A DNA stretch of 64,000 bases from Eremomyces bilateralis CBS 781.70 (GCF_010015585.1 NW_022985088.1:2678-66677), one strand, 5' to 3'; positions 36,901 to 53,165 are shown, counted from the first letter of the stretch. Notes: a model not told the origin generated them from the sequence alone. Program-made: numbers and translations.

Positions 36901-39350
36901 CCTCCTTCTCCCAGGTGCCCCCTCCCAAGTTCCACCCACCGCTGTCAAGCCGCCAACGCTCCTGTGGACGTCGACCGCCCACCGCCCGCCGCACAACGGC
37001 TGAATCCAGTCGGCGGAACGGCCACGAGGTGGGACGACAGCGCAGAGCGTAGCGACCCCGATACCAGGCAGAGGGAGAATCGGGGAAGGATCGGCGGATT
37101 GAGGGCGTGCCAGGATCCCGTTCGGGGAGCGTGCTGGGGAATCACTGGTGGCATCGATCTGGAAGCTTGAATCTGTGGGTGGAACGATGTTAATGATGAG
37201 TTTTCATAAGGGCTGGAGGGCGGGAGTGGCGTGATTTTTTTGGGAAGGGCAGTTATACCTTTGCGGTCGGCCTCCAGATCCAGTGGAACCGTGGCTGCTT
37301 GAGGAACTAGCATCTCCGGATCTGATATAAGTGATGGGATGGGATGGGATAACACGGCGCCTTGTTACACTTCTTACATAGTAAGCCCTGGATTGGAATT
37401 TATAGGTAACTCTTAGAGGGGGTGGTTTCGGAATGATAATCAATCACGCTGAGTCTATACTCCACTGAATCCATCATCGCATATCTAACCTGTCCCTGTC
37501 AAGTGTCATGGCTTTCTGGTGCTCATGAGTGAACCACCCGCCCCTTCAGTATATTGATTAACATACGTAACTTAGAGGGAGCGGCCGAATTTTCCGAAAG
37601 AGCATCAGCAGAACTGCCCCACCAAACAGATTTGACAACGGATAGACTACTAGCTCTTGACATCGAACGGGAAGGAGAATCAATTCGATATCTATCTGTA
37701 TCCTAGCATACCATCTTCAAATCTGCAACACCCTGAAGTACTGAAGAGCCGCATTCGACCATCCACCGATCCCTTTGGAACCGAACCGGCACAGTTGTCC
37801 GCTGGCGTCATTCCACCGTTTCTTGTGCTTAACCTGGCTCAGGGTGCATGTATCATTTTCGCGAAACAGACCCGGCCAAGATCTGAGGAATTCGATATTC
37901 CAAGGCCCAGACCATACAATCCAAAAAAGGGCGGGTCTTGCTTGCCGAGAATAAATAGACTTCGGAAGCAACCGAAGCAACTAGGGATACACTTGGACTC
38001 TCCGTTCAGATTCCTCCATGGCTTCATCACGTTCGAGTTGATTTGTTGTGAAGGATACACCTGATGTACAGAACGATGGCAAAACGACTCGAATTTTTTT
38101 TAAAGACTGTACAAGGAACTCCATCGAGCTCCATCGAGGAGACTTAATAGAGACAGTGGCGCCGAACAATGGGAGAACGACATAGACGAATAAGGGAGGC
38201 GTGGACGCAAGAGGACGGAGTATATTTGAGAGCGCCAACATCAGCACCTCACGAAGCGTCCTTGCTGGTAGATTCTGAGTCACTTAGGGGCCTCTAAGGC
38301 ATACCCCATCCAGGGAATCCAGCGCTGAATAATTGTATACCTACGTCATCAGATACCTATTCGTCAACTCGAGCGTGCAGTATTGGCGGAGAAACCAACT
38401 GTAGCTTGCCCAGGTAGGTGGTATGTGCCGAGAAAGAACAGCAAGGCGAGATTTGATGAGAATGATAACGAAACCGACGTCTAGCAAGCGAAGGTCGTAC
38501 AGACAGCCAACATCAAGCGATCTATGGGTGTCGCGTTCCTCTCTCTCGAGGACGGAGGAGGGATTGCAGTTTGCAGAGAGAGCGGAGGTGTACCATGTAC
38601 ATCGTACGCAGGAAACCATTTCCCAGAACGGGAATGCGAGTCAACCTATCAGAGCCCTCGCGTTCGGATCACATAACCCATTCCGATCTGGGTGCCTGAA
38701 GTCAGCAAGATGGATGCCTGGACTCGGCATCATGCATGTGCAGTGCTTGTGCTGATACGCGTCCATGTGAAGGTTGAATTGCATACGATGGTCCTTGACG
38801 GAAGCCGATTGGGGGTTGACGATGGGAGTATCTGGTCTGATTTAGATAGAGGTGAATGGTGACTGGATTTACTACTAGGTAGATCAATAATAATTGAAAG
38901 ACGTCTTGAGTAGACAAGAGATATGTAGACAATGATCGGTGAAGCTGCGTTCCCCCTGTTCTGACTCTCTCCCCTTACAGCCAAATCTGGTGAGCAAAAG
39001 GTGATCGGGAGGCTCTCGTCGGTTCATCCAAGGTCAATCTGCAGTTTCAGACACGGTGACATCTGATTCCGACCATTCATAATTCTGTTTCAGTTTCCCC
39101 TCTCCTCCTGAGCATTCTCACACTCTGCTGAATCAACTCCCGACTCGACGTGCCAATTCCGCGCACCGCTTTGTCCACGACCCACCTTTCCCCATCCTCC
39201 CTCTCCCTCACGCATCCAGAACCCGCCGTGTTTTTTTTACCGACCTCCACCCATTTCCATCCCCATACGTACCTCCAATCCTCGAATCATCCACCCCCCA
39301 ACCCAACCAACCCACATCCTTTACGTCTACCAGCCCGATATACCCTCAAA
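33968..39350. other. 5.4-kb gene-poor gap between a regulator and CYB5
   Basis: I find no frame with family features on either strand. It contains small tandem repeats (GGGAT units near 37336-37350, a duplicated TGGCACTCCAG near 34890) and a pyrimidine-rich stretch before the CYB5 start (39100-39350). Long regulatory sequence or an untranslated RNA are possible. Confidence 0.5.
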
Positions 39351-39937
39351 ATGGCGGAAGAGAAATCCTTCACCTACAGCGACGTCGCCGAACACGCCGC
39401 CAAGAAAGACCTGCACGTCGTTATCCACGACCTGGTCTATAACATTACCAGCTTCGTCGATGAGCATCCGTAAGCCCCCATTCCCCTCCACCCATCACTA
39501 CGATCCCCATATCACAACTAGCCAGATCGCCGGATAGCTAACTCCATCTCCTCCCAGCGGCGGCGAAGAAGTCCTCCTCGATGTCGGTGGCATGGACGCC
39601 ACCGAAGCCTTCGAAGACGTCGGCCACTCCGACGAAGCGCGGGAGATCCTCGATGGCCTGCTGGTCGGGAAGTTAAAACGCCAGGTAAGCCCTCCATACC
39701 CTCCTTCCTCTATCTACCCGTTCATCCCACTCCCCCATCGAGGTCGACGATCGCTAACCCGCACCCCAACAGCCCGGCGACCCCAAACCCAAAGTCGCCA
39801 ACCCCGCCGGCGTCTCCACCCCTGGCGCCGCCGCGCAATCCGCCTCGAGCGGAACGAGCATGATCTTCTTCCTGCTGTTCTCCGGCCTAGTGGCCATGGG
39901 CGTGTATTTCTATTTGGGTCTGGAGAATCAGGGGTAG
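39351..39937 (+). CDS. CYB5: Cytochrome b5
   Basis: Exons 39351-39469, 39558-39684 and 39773-39937 give 136 residues. The start [19 protein letters not shown] leads into [20 protein letters not shown], with the haem ligand His in HPGG rebuilt across the first splice. The second haem ligand is in [10 protein letters not shown] Gly/Ala/Pro linker leads to the C-terminal membrane anchor [20 protein letters not shown]. The protein sits on the cytosolic face of the ER and gives electrons to fatty-acid desaturases, sterol enzymes and P450s. Length and layout are standard. The 3' end is convergent with HSE1, 377 bp apart. Confidence 0.96.
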
Positions 39938-40314
39938 TAGCGGAGGTGCGATTTGGAAGGAAAGGGGAGAGTGAGGGTTGATTGTGAGGTTTGGGGGGTG
40001 GGTGGATTGCATAGTTATATTTGACGGGAGAGATTTTGGCGCAGGTGGAAGGTGGTTATAGGTATCTATGGATCACGCGGCTGGCAGCTGGCTCTTCTAA
40101 TCCCAATGGTCAAGCGTGGATTAATTACTTGGAACGCGTGTCAAATTATCCGGTACATTTCGATGCGTCCCTTGCTCGCTATGATTCCACATCGACAGAA
40201 ACCCAACCGCGTTCATCGAACCGATTCGTTTCATTCTCCAAGCACTAACGCGCCAATCCTCCCCTCCCTTCATAGACGCTCGCCTCATTCCACCACACCA
40301 AATCCAACCCCCAT
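39938..40314. other. Convergent intergenic region CYB5 / HSE1
   Basis: 3' regions of both genes; no further feature. Confidence 0.5.
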
Positions 40315-42572
40315 CTACCGATAAAACCCTTCTGCATCCCCACCAGCCGTTCCCGCCTGAGGAGTAGCTTGCTGCGGCCGATATGCCTGATATGTAGCGC
40401 CCGGCGCGGACGGCGCGGACGGCGCACCCGGCGGTCGCCCCCCGAGTGCGGGATATGCACCTTGCGCGGGAGGGGAGTCGGGGGGAGCTTGCCCCGGGGG
40501 ATATTCTTGGGCGTAGGGGTCTTGGGCGGGCGGTTGGGATGGGCGGGTGGGGTAGGGGGTCGAGCCGTAGAGGTCGTCTTGAGACGGGGGGTTGAGCGGG
40601 TATGTGGGAGATTGGGGGTCGTAGGAGGGGGGGTGTTGGGCGAGGGGGTTGGGGGGTGCTTGGCTTTGTGGGGGTTGGCTGGGCGCGGGCCGATCGGGAG
40701 GGTAGCCGTACTGCGAGGGGGCGGAGGGTTGCGATGGTGGGGGTGCGGAGGGGGGGTATGCGTCGTATCCGGCGGCGTAGGGGTCGTGTGATGGCGGCTG
40801 GCCTTGGGAAGGGCCCGTCGGATGGAAATTCTGACGTCCGTCGCTGGGGCTGTCGAAGGGGCTGGACGCAAGCTCTTGCGGGATGCCGACGGGGTTGGCT
40901 GCAGGCTGCGCTTGGCCATACGGGGCGGATGGCTGGCTCGTGCTGGGTGGGAAGGCGCTTGGAGGACGAGCAGCGGCGTTGACGCGGCCTGGCGGAGGAC
41001 CGTAGGGTTCTGCTGGGGTGGGTGTGGGACTCATCTGGTCAGGTCCCGATTGACTGGGCGGAACCCCGTAGAAAGGCGCACTATCGGTCTGTGGCGGTTG
41101 GTAGCCAGGCTGTGGCTCCGGAGCCCCTTGAGGCCCGGGAGAAAAGTATCGCTGCGGACCGGTTTCTGGTTGTTGCGGATGGCCGTGTGGAGGACCTTGT
41201 GGAGGACCCTGTGGGGGACCCTGTGGAGGAAAGCTTGCTCCAGGACGACCGTATCCAGGTTGTTGGGGTGGTGCGTAAGAGTACGGGGGTCGGCCGTATG
41301 TGGGCGGAGGGGGTTGTGACATGGAAGCTTCGAGGAGAGTTTCATAATCTCGTCGGGCTTTGATAAACTTCTCGTTCAGTTGAGTAAAATCATCTGATAT
41401 ACGGTTAGCATATAACTTGCAAGACCCTTCCATGGTACCGTACCCTTCTTCTGCGAGTATTTGCCAATAAGCTCGATCAATTTCGGTCGGATCGCCAACG
41501 TCGAATGGTATAATTTCTGCTCCGGTCAGCCCAATTCCGTCACTCAACAAGCTCCCAACTCACCGTAATCTCCTCGTTATCCCTCACATCCCCCTCGCTC
41601 GCCCGCGAACTCGTACTCAACAACGCCAACAACTTCTCCACGTTCCGGATCTCCGCGAACACCTCCGCCTCCATGTGCGCCTCCCGCTCCAGCTCCTCGC
41701 GCGTGGGGTCCTGCAGCTTCTCCACGTAGTTCAACGGGAAGATCCCCGTCTGCCCGCGTAGGCTACCCTTCCACCAGTCCTTGTACACCGACTCCAGCAC
41801 TGCGATGACGTCGCCCTTGCGGAATTGGAGCTCGCCGGGTTCCGAGGGCTGGAAGTCGTAAAGGGCACGGACGCGGGAGACGGTGGCGGCCGTGGTGCCG
41901 GGGGGAAGCGCGGTGCCGGGTTGCTGCGTAGGTTGATCGGCCGGCTCCTGCTGTTGGGTGGGTTGCTGTTGGGCGGGCGCCTCGGGGCCTTTATCTTTGA
42001 TCGAGAGTGCCAACGCCATTTGCAGTTCCTCGTCCTCTCTTCTGCGATCGGTGTCGGTGATCTGGGCCTTCTGCGGCTTCGACGGCGGATCAAGGTTCGG
42101 ATCTGTCATTCATCAGCCACGGTTCGACCGAACCCAGACATGCGGGCGTACTCTGGCTCTTCAGCTTCATATATGCCTGCTCCATAATCCCCAAATCCCG
42201 ATCCTTCGCAAACATCTCCGTCCACTCCGCCATCCGCTCCAAAATCCTCCCTTTCACCTGCTGATGCGTATTCCGATCCGCCGCCAGTCTCAACAACGCA
42301 TCCGTGAAGCTCCGCGATGCCAGCTCCCGATACACCTTCGCACCACAGTTCTGCGCCAGCGCGTTGGCGAGCTCCAAGGTATAGAGCTGCACGTTGGCGT
42401 TGCGGTGCGCCAGGCGCTTGATCATGGCGCCGACGGCGTCCTTCGCCCCGCTGTCGTCCGCTTCCACCTTGTCGCAGACGTTGAGGATCAGTTCCCAGTT
42501 CTCGCTTGTGAGGTTCTCGTCGGTGGCCTTGACGACCACGTCGTCGAACGCGTTTGGCTGCGCCCGGAACAT
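40315..42572 (-). CDS. HSE1: ESCRT-0 subunit HSE1 (STAM homologue)
   Basis: Exons 42152-42572, 41564-42102, 41444-41516 and 40315-41393 give 703 residues. Residues 1-140 are a VHS domain (NAFDDVVVKATDENLTSENW, ALAQNCGAKVYRELASRSF). A ubiquitin-interacting motif follows (DEELQMALALSIKD), then an SH3 domain (RVRALYDFQPSEPGELQFRK, WWKGSLRGQTGIFPLNYVE). The GAT-like helical part is split over the short third exon (LAIRPKLIELIGKYSQKK). The last exon is a long Pro/Gln/Tyr-rich tail with GPPQ repeats. Hse1 works with Vps27 on endosomes to collect ubiquitinated membrane proteins for the vacuole. The 73-nt third exon is supported by exact rebuilding of the conserved block. Confidence 0.95.
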
Positions 42573-43938
42573 GGTGGCGATGGGGTGGCCGGGACGGTCG
42601 TGATACGGTCTTGATGGGGGAGCAAATTTGAGGGTGGGAACTCGTTGGGTGGTTCAAGTTAGGTAGCGGAGTCTGCCTTCCGCGATCCCAAGCCGGTGAT
42701 AACGTCTGGTTGAGGTGGCGATGCCTGGAACGGGCTATAAAGACGCTCAGCAAGACGGGCACTGCTAGTGGTTAGAGGACAATGGCAGGCACCAACGTTT
42801 GCGGCGAGGTGAGTGACGGCAGGTAATAAACCGAAGTGCAGTGGAGTAGAGTAAGGTAAGGTAGGTATCGTGATTAAAGTGTAAAGCGCAGGCAAATCAG
42901 CATATTAAGAGTGATGCGTGCACATGATTCGAGGTTGGCATGGAGTTGGAAGGAGCATTGGGCTGGCGCTCCTGCTCTGGCTGCTCGTGCTGCAGTGCGT
43001 GGACTGTGGGGCGGGGCGGGGGGGTTGCTGTGGCGCAGGGAACACTCTAGGAAGGGGCTCCTGGCGACCTCACCGATCTTGTAGTTGGAATTTGGACATC
43101 ACAGCATAGCGTAAGGCGAACCACTCGGTCTCCGCTTGACACGCGTTCTTCATTTCCTTACCACGTATACGGCGGTGTAGTGCACTCATTGTGTAATGCG
43201 TATACGCCATTGATCATCCATACAGTATCAACGCTAGCAACTGAAGTCTCATATGTGCACCTTCATAGCATGTCGATTCTGACGCGACAGAGTTGGTACA
43301 TGTCTGGAACTGACACATCGCAAGCCTGAAGTGACGTGTGTCACAGCTTTATAAGACAGCCGAGTTTCATGGATTCTATACCGTTGCCGTCGACATTCCG
43401 TCGACATACATACATGCGTTTCCCCATCCCCATACCGATCCATTCCCCATTTCCATCACCCACCCGCCCTCCATCCACAGGCGGTGCCCCCCCCTTCATG
43501 AAAAGTCGTGTAAAGCCATGCCATGTCTGTCCAGTTTCGCATCGTAGTAATCTTCCGTTGACGAAAGGTGCTACACGTGCGTAGGGGCCGAGAACGGTTC
43601 CAAAAGAAATTTTCCATGTGCTGTGCATTCATCCATCCATTTCGATCCCACCTAGCCTCCTCTCTCCTCTGGGGCACATCGGGGGGAAACCAAATCTGCC
43701 GAGCTAGCCGCCTTTTGAAATCTCCCGTCGTGTATTTGTAATGCGTTTTTGTTTTTGGGTGGGAGTTTGCGGTCGTTGGGGATAGAACAGCCGGTGCACG
43801 GCGCGCGAAGGTGGCCGCCGTGAGAAGGAACATGAAGTGATCCGGACGAAGATGCCGGATCGCGCGCTCATTCGTAATTTTTTAAAACGTGAGGTCGAGA
43901 GACGCTTGGCTCCTGGTAGTGAACGCTTAACGAAGCGC
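42573..43938. other. Intergenic, HSE1 to STE20
   Basis: HSE1 promoter and STE20 3' flank. Several open frames occur but none has family features or is supported on codon continuity. Confidence 0.5.
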
Positions 43939-46826
<2,888 letters not shown>

Positions 46827-49800
46827 TTGGTGGAGGTGGAGAGGGATGGTTAAGGGAGTCGAGAAGAGAGGGACAGTCGGGAGGGAGAGAGCGAGGGAGA
46901 GGGTCTATCTGGTCACTGGTGTGGCAGCAGAGCAAGGAGCGAGTGGAGGGAGTGGATGGAGTGAGTGGAGTGCAGGACAGGAGATTGATTGCAACTTGCA
47001 AGTGAAAGAACCGCAACAACAGGCTGGGAACTAACTAAACGTGAAAGAAGCAAGGCGACGGGCAACTTGAAACTTGACTGGATTGTTGGCGTATGGATTG
47101 GATTGGATTGGACGGGAAAGGATCAAGTCTCCAGGTCTCCAGGTGTCAAGGGCGGGTGTGCTGCTGTGCTGCTAATGAGGTGTTTGGTGGGCGGTAGGCG
47201 GTGGGTGGTGCGGGAGTCTTTCTCAGAGTGAGTCTCTTCTGCTGCAAACTGAACCGTGAACTCAGAACTGGGATATGAGGCAATGAGGCTGTAAGGCACA
47301 CAGTCACACAGTCACACACCACTGGATTTGCATGTGCTGTGAATTGTGATAGACCAACCCAGACTTACCCAGTCCTGTCTTCTGACGCTTCAACAACAAC
47401 ACCACGCCGTCGTCGAAGATTCTTCAAAACAAGATTCTCCAAAATAATAGTAATTCCGGACTGCGGAGATCGAATTACCAAGGAACAACTAATATGACCA
47501 TGCCCTTGAAGTATATGATCGACCAAGGATTAATGAATAAATACCCACAGTACTTGCAGAAACCTCCTTTTCTAACGGGGCCCAACCTAGGGCATCAATG
47601 ACGGACGAATTGATCTATCACAGGCTGACACTGGTATCCCCATCCCCCAACAAAGCCACTTCCCCCCCCCCCTTCTCGGACACTCGGTGCCCATCATACG
47701 TCGGGCATTGGCATTGGCTGGATTCGAAAGTATCACATCTTGCTGGCACTGGGAAGCATGGCACGCCCTCATCCGACCCCGCTGATCCCACTCCAACCAG
47801 CAAGATACCAGATGTGTGACGACTGACGAGATACTACATATGGCACGTTTGGAAGTTGGCAGTGAACTGGCGACAACCACGTACTTCCATCTACTATGTA
47901 AGGTATCATTACTTATTATTAGTATTTAGTATGTATGTAGGTACAAATAAGTACCTACATACTCACCCCTACACTTCCCGGCGCCTCCTGTAACCCTCGC
48001 CCTTTCCTTCGTCGCTTCGTTCATCCTTGCCGTCTCTCCCTCCTGGAGGTTGGACGCCGTCTCCAAGTCGACCAAGGGACGTCTGACATAATTTCTTATT
48101 TCATGCCAGCCTTGCCAGGTAGTCGAAATTTGAAGTACGTTGAGGTGGAGTCACATGCCGGGCCTGGGTGCCAACGGCCAGCGGCTTCGGACCGCCAGCC
48201 TCTCCATGTCTGCTTTCCGTCAGGCGTCACTCCACCAAGTGGCCCTGGTCAGAGGGCGCTCCTTGCGATTCCGCGAAAACTCAAACGTCAAACATGTTTA
48301 TTTCGTGGATGGGGGGAATGGGCGTCCGCTTAAGGCCTTGGGCAGATTGCACGTTGGCAGTTGGCAACCATCTCGCCGAACCACCGTTGTCAGCTTGAAA
48401 CATGCAAACATATCCGATCTTGTCCTGATCATGACCACACCCCGACCACCTCAAACCGGTCGGACCCGTCAAAAAGTCAAAGAAAGTTAAGCAACAAAAC
48501 GTCTAAGACTCTTTTCAACCCTGAACCTGAACAGACCCTCGACCCATCTCATCGTGTCCCTTGCAAATTACCTCTCATAAGGCCACCCCTCCTCGCCTCC
48601 CATTGGCGCCATCTGATATTCCCGCCCCGCCCCTTCCAGGGGCCATCCCGTCCGGCCCATCTCGCTTCTCGCGTGGGAAAACCTTCTGGAACAGCCGATC
48701 CACGTCCCTTTGAATCCCGATCGGAAGAAACCAGACGGTTGATTTGATTCAATATCGATCTGATATCGATCTTCCGTTGGAGTGCCGACGCGCGGTAGAG
48801 TAGAGTGTCAAATGCGCCAATGGCCGGACGCCGTCCCTACGGCTTTTCGCGATGCCGTTACGGAGTATTGCGGATCTAGTCATTTCGTGTCGTGCAACGA
48901 TAGACACTCAAAGACCACGCGCCACCATCTGTCGCTTCGCATGTCGTGATCCCCCTTTCACACCTAGCTCCGCGCTTCCCACGGTGGGCGACCCACGCGT
49001 TTCATCCGCTCGCCGCCGTGCGACCGTCTGCGGACTCGGCGTGCAACGGTCGTGGAGAAGGGCGCCCAGGCACCGAGGCTGGGGTGTCACAAAGGCATTG
49101 AAATCTTGGAGATGGACACGGCAGGTGGATGGACTGTGGTGGCATCGGTGGGCGGCGTCGTCTGACGTGGGAGAGGTTTCAACTTCTGTTTGCGGGGACG
49201 GATCGGTTGCATTTTGTATAGCGACTGGAAACCACGGGATCGTAGTTCGAGGTCGGACGAAATCTTGTCCTTCGCGGGTGGTGGCTTGAGATCGCGTTAA
49301 AGGGCCCCGAAGTCCTCGATGAGATTGTTCGTTGGATCACTAAGGTGTTGCGTCCCTTGGTACGAATCGCGTCGTGTGGATGTGGTTCGGGACGGCTCCA
49401 GCAACCAGGCACGGCGAACTTGCTGGTTTCCAGTAGTGAGGAACCTGCATTTCTGGTCGTAGTATTAATGATTAATGACACCAAGGACGGTTAGTATTGC
49501 GAAATCGAAGTACGAGTCGAGGGAATCCACCGCGCGCGTGTTCGACTTGCAAACCGTCGTTTGTCCTTTCCTGTCTCCTCGATGTTGCGCGTTTCGAATG
49601 CGTGTTGGTACCCTATGACAGGTCATCGGGGGACCGACTTCGAATTCCTCAGCGAGCATTTGGCTTCAAATTGCAGTTCTTCAAGCATCGGTGTTTTGTC
49701 TGCCGCAAGGGACACAGCCGAAGTGGTTCGTTGCAGCTGGAACCGAACAACGGATACAGAATACGAAGGAACTGGGATGATTTGCTATCATTTTTATTGC

Positions 49801-51534
49801 TTTCTTATTCGTGTTGACTGGACCTGCGGCAACACGACCATCGGATAGATATATCTGCATGGTGTCGCTTCAAGACACGGTAAAATAGCGCATCGGTCGT
49901 CTTTCATCCAAATCGACAGTATACTTGATATTCCGACCGATTTAGAGAGCACTAGGATCCACAGTCCGCCGTTCATGGTATACAGCACCATCTCAATTCT
50001 TGTGTTTTTGAGCATGAGTTATGAGCCGGAAAGCACCAGCGTGTCTAAACATGAGGATACCTGTGCTTCTGCAAATCCCAAACCAGAAGCGCTCTTTAAC
50101 TCTTGTACCGAATAGCGTGTACATGTACACGTAGATATGCTGCAATTGTCCTCGCGGTGCCGGTTGTGGCGTAACTATAGGATTGAGTGCAGTTTGACAC
50201 TTCTCCCAGTCGATCGGTACAAGGTGTACTTGAAGTTGTACACACGGCTTGTGAGACTGTCCGAACAGGGCGACCAGATTCTCGAACGGAAAGGGAGGTC
50301 GAATTCGAGCGAAAGCCGACCCCCTGTTCTCCTCTCGAGGCTGGATGGCTAGTCCTTATGGTCATCAAGTTTTGCAAGACTTGTTGCAAAGCATCCGGAT
50401 CATGAGACTGTTTGCCGGCGCTGTATGGGCATTACTCGTCGAAACTTCCATCAGGTCAATTGGTGTTCTGTGTCCCGTATCTCGTTGCTCCGTCATGATG
50501 GACGGCGTTCCATCCTCGCTAGACGAAGGATTGATATGTCTGGCGATGTCGTAGTTCAACCATTAGCGGAGGATGGTGGTCTCGCCGAAGCAAAGGGCAT
50601 CGTTCGAGGAAGGCGGTGGTCGAATATGGTTCATCTACCTTGCATTCGAGCATGACCTGACACTGGATTTTACCTCTCTTTAAGCTCGAAATGCCCGGAC
50701 AACTTTAGATGGGAAAGGATATAGATAGGGAGGAGAGTGCTCGGAATGAAATACATGGACCCACCTTGCATGTCACAGATTTAATCCCCTCTGGCAGTAT
50801 CTTAGAATAGAGCTGCCGATTACAATATTAATATTAACAATGTCGGTTGTCTACGCGTTCTATCCCCCTCGCGTTGGCGTTGGCATGCAATCGTCCCAGC
50901 GAAGATCAGGGGTGATCTCGCAACAAAGGCTTCATTGAGGAACGCACGGCATGCCGTTCAAAGGGTTTACTTAAATCTCCAAAACAAAAAAACCCGAAAC
51001 GATGCAGATCATGGCTGTGCTAAGAATAAGTTCACGCCTTCACGGATCAAAGTGCAGTGTGAAGCGTGAACTGGGGGCGAAGTTCGGAATCCACATGGAT
51101 GTGACGCGTACCCAGCCTCGCAGGTCACAGCCTTCAAGGCAGTTTGACTGTTTGAGCGTCGAGACGATGTTCAACCTACCCGGTTAATGGCCGGCACCAA
51201 CTGATATTAGAGCTGCGTCGACAGTTGACATCACTTGTGATTCGTGGTTTGATGGAGTAAATAATGTGGACAAGACGACTGACGTACATCAGCGGATCAG
51301 CCACTGCACATGCCGCGCTCCACAGACCCTTGTGCTCCTTTTATATTCCATAATACTGCATTCAGCATTGACGTCCTTTATCCTTAAGCATACTTAAACC
51401 ATCCGTACAGCCTTGTACCATATTAAAGCGACTCTTTCTGTCTTCAAGCTACCTTGATTTCTTTCCAACCATCTCCACACACTTTCGCTTCAAGTCATGC
51501 AACTTCCTGTTAGCTAGCATGCCCGTTTGCCACC
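46827..51534. other. 4.7-kb gene-poor gap between divergent STE20 and a conserved gene
   Basis: No frame on either strand shows family features. It includes a perfect hairpin at 47933-47962, CACACAGTCACACAGTCACAC near 47298 and GA/CT-rich runs. It may hold long 5' leader exons of STE20 or untranslated RNA. Confidence 0.5.
47933..47962. repeat. Perfect 12-bp inverted repeat, 6-nt loop
   Basis: GTATGTAGGTAC and GTACCTACATAC are exact inverses separated by AAATAA. It lies about 1.1 kb upstream of STE20, in AT-rich sequence. Confidence 0.9.
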
Positions 51535-53165
51535 ATGCTAGACGAGAATCTCCCCAGTGAGTAAAGTATCTAGCCGGTATCTTGACGCATAAGGCTGATC
51601 AACCTAAAGCATTTTACCTGAAGCCCTCTCCCGATGGTGTCCGACACCATGAGGCCTACTATCTCACATATCATGGATCCGAACCCGAAGCTACATACAC
51701 CTACAAGCACCTCGACCCAGCATCCCCCACCTCGAAAGCCACCTACGCTTCCGCTCTCTTCGATGCGTTCAACCCCTCCATCCTCTACGGCGAAGTAAAC
51801 GTCACCCCGGAATGGCTCCAGCCGACGTTATCCCAAGATGAGATACGCAAGAACGGTGGCCAGGTTCCCGCTCCCCAACCCATTATACCCCAGAGCTTTG
51901 CGATCCAACTCTACGATCCGGACCAGCAAGTCACCGTCACGCAAAAGCTGGCATCATGGGGCGGGAACCCCAGCTACACCTTCAGCATGCCGATACGGAC
52001 GTTCCGACTGCCCACCAAATCGTCCCTGGATCGAGGCCTGGACGATCCGGCCGCCGACGCGACCACCCCTCGGATCAACTTCATCTGGAAGCGAGAAGGA
52101 AAGCTGTCAAAAGATTGGACGTGCTTCTTGACCGGCAAATCCACAGATCCGAAAAAGAAGAAGAGCAAGGAGCCTGACATCGCCGTGGCGCTATTCAGCC
52201 GCATGCAGGAGGTCACGATCTACCAAAGCAACTTCTCCCGCGTCGACATGGAGGATCCCAAAGGCCTCGAAATCGTTCTACTCCTTAGCATCGGCGTCAT
52301 TCGCGATCTCTATCTCGGAGGTCTGAAAGATACATTCAACATCCACGGCGGAGGGGAATCCCGCAAGAACAGCGGTGGTCTTCTGACCATAGGGCGGGAC
52401 CGCAAATCGTCGTCTCCAGCTCAGCCAACTTTCGGTGCCGTCGCCTCCACATCGATCCCACCCACCTCTGCTCCTCCAGGGCAATCCGCCGCGGTGGCTG
52501 GCCTCTACGCGCCCCCTCCCGCTCGCCCTGGGGCCTATCAGTCAGGACCAACAACGAACCACCCTCCCCCACCTGGTACCCAAAGTTGGCAACCCCCTAC
52601 CCAGCCCCATTCCGCCCCCCAACCCGACGCAAGAATGACGGCCGAGCGGCGAAAACGCGACGAAGCGGAAGCGAAACGCATCCGCAAGATGCTCGAAGTC
52701 GAAGAACGCGAAGCCGAGAAGGAGCGGAAGCGGCGGGAGAAGGCCATCAAGGAGGAAACGGAGCGGTTGAAGAAGCAATTCGGGGACCAGAGCTCGATGC
52801 TCAGTCAGGCGGGCAAAGGGAGAGGCACGCAATATCACCGTCCACCGCCGAACATCACAGTAGGTCCGAACGGGCTCCCCTACCGACCCGCGCAACCACA
52901 TCCGCATACCGCCCCGCTACCCCTCCGACCCAATCCATCCTCACAACTCCGACCATCACAACCACATTATCCCCCCCGACCAAACACCGGCTACCTCAAC
53001 CCCGGGCCCCCCTCGCATGTCCGCCCGCACAGCGCCATGGGGCACAGTTCCTCGGGGCAGTTACGGCCCAGCCAGCCCGCGCCGCCGAAGAAGAAAAGTT
53101 TCTGGAATCTGAGGGGAGATGATAGCGCGGCGAAGCTCAATAAGAAGCGGAGTAGTATCTTCTGA
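51535..53165 (+). CDS. Conserved fungal protein of unknown function
   Basis: Exons 51535-51556 and 51610-53165 give 525 residues. The short first exon (MLDENLP) has a CACCATG start and a GTGAGT donor; the acceptor at 51609 keeps the frame into FYLKPSPDGVRHHEAYYLTY. Residues 1-250 look like one folded beta-rich domain: YGEVNVTPEWLQPTLS, YTFSMPIRTFRLP, RINFIWKREGKLSKDWTCFL, IAVALFSRMQEVTIYQSNF, then GLEIVLLLSIGVIRDLYLG. The domain recalls tubby-like or LURP-one-like folds, but this is a guess. A Pro-rich linker, a highly charged coiled coil (RRKRDEAEAKRIRKMLEVEE) and a basic tail follow. No catalytic motif is seen. Proteins of this plan are common in ascomycetes without a known role. Confidence 0.88.

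Noticed and set aside
36945-37355. Minus-strand frame of about 136 residues
   Set aside because: Low-complexity Pro/Ser/Leu composition, no family motif, and an opposing frame is also open.
37657-38064. Plus-strand frame of about 135 residues
   Set aside because: No recognisable domain and no supporting splice or start context.
40369-41319. Long plus-strand frames opposite HSE1
   Set aside because: They mirror the Pro/Gly-rich HSE1 tail on the other strand; Arg/Gly-rich with no motif.
48852-49289. Plus-strand frame of about 145 residues
   Set aside because: Arg/Ser-rich composition typical of GC-rich shadow frames; no motif.
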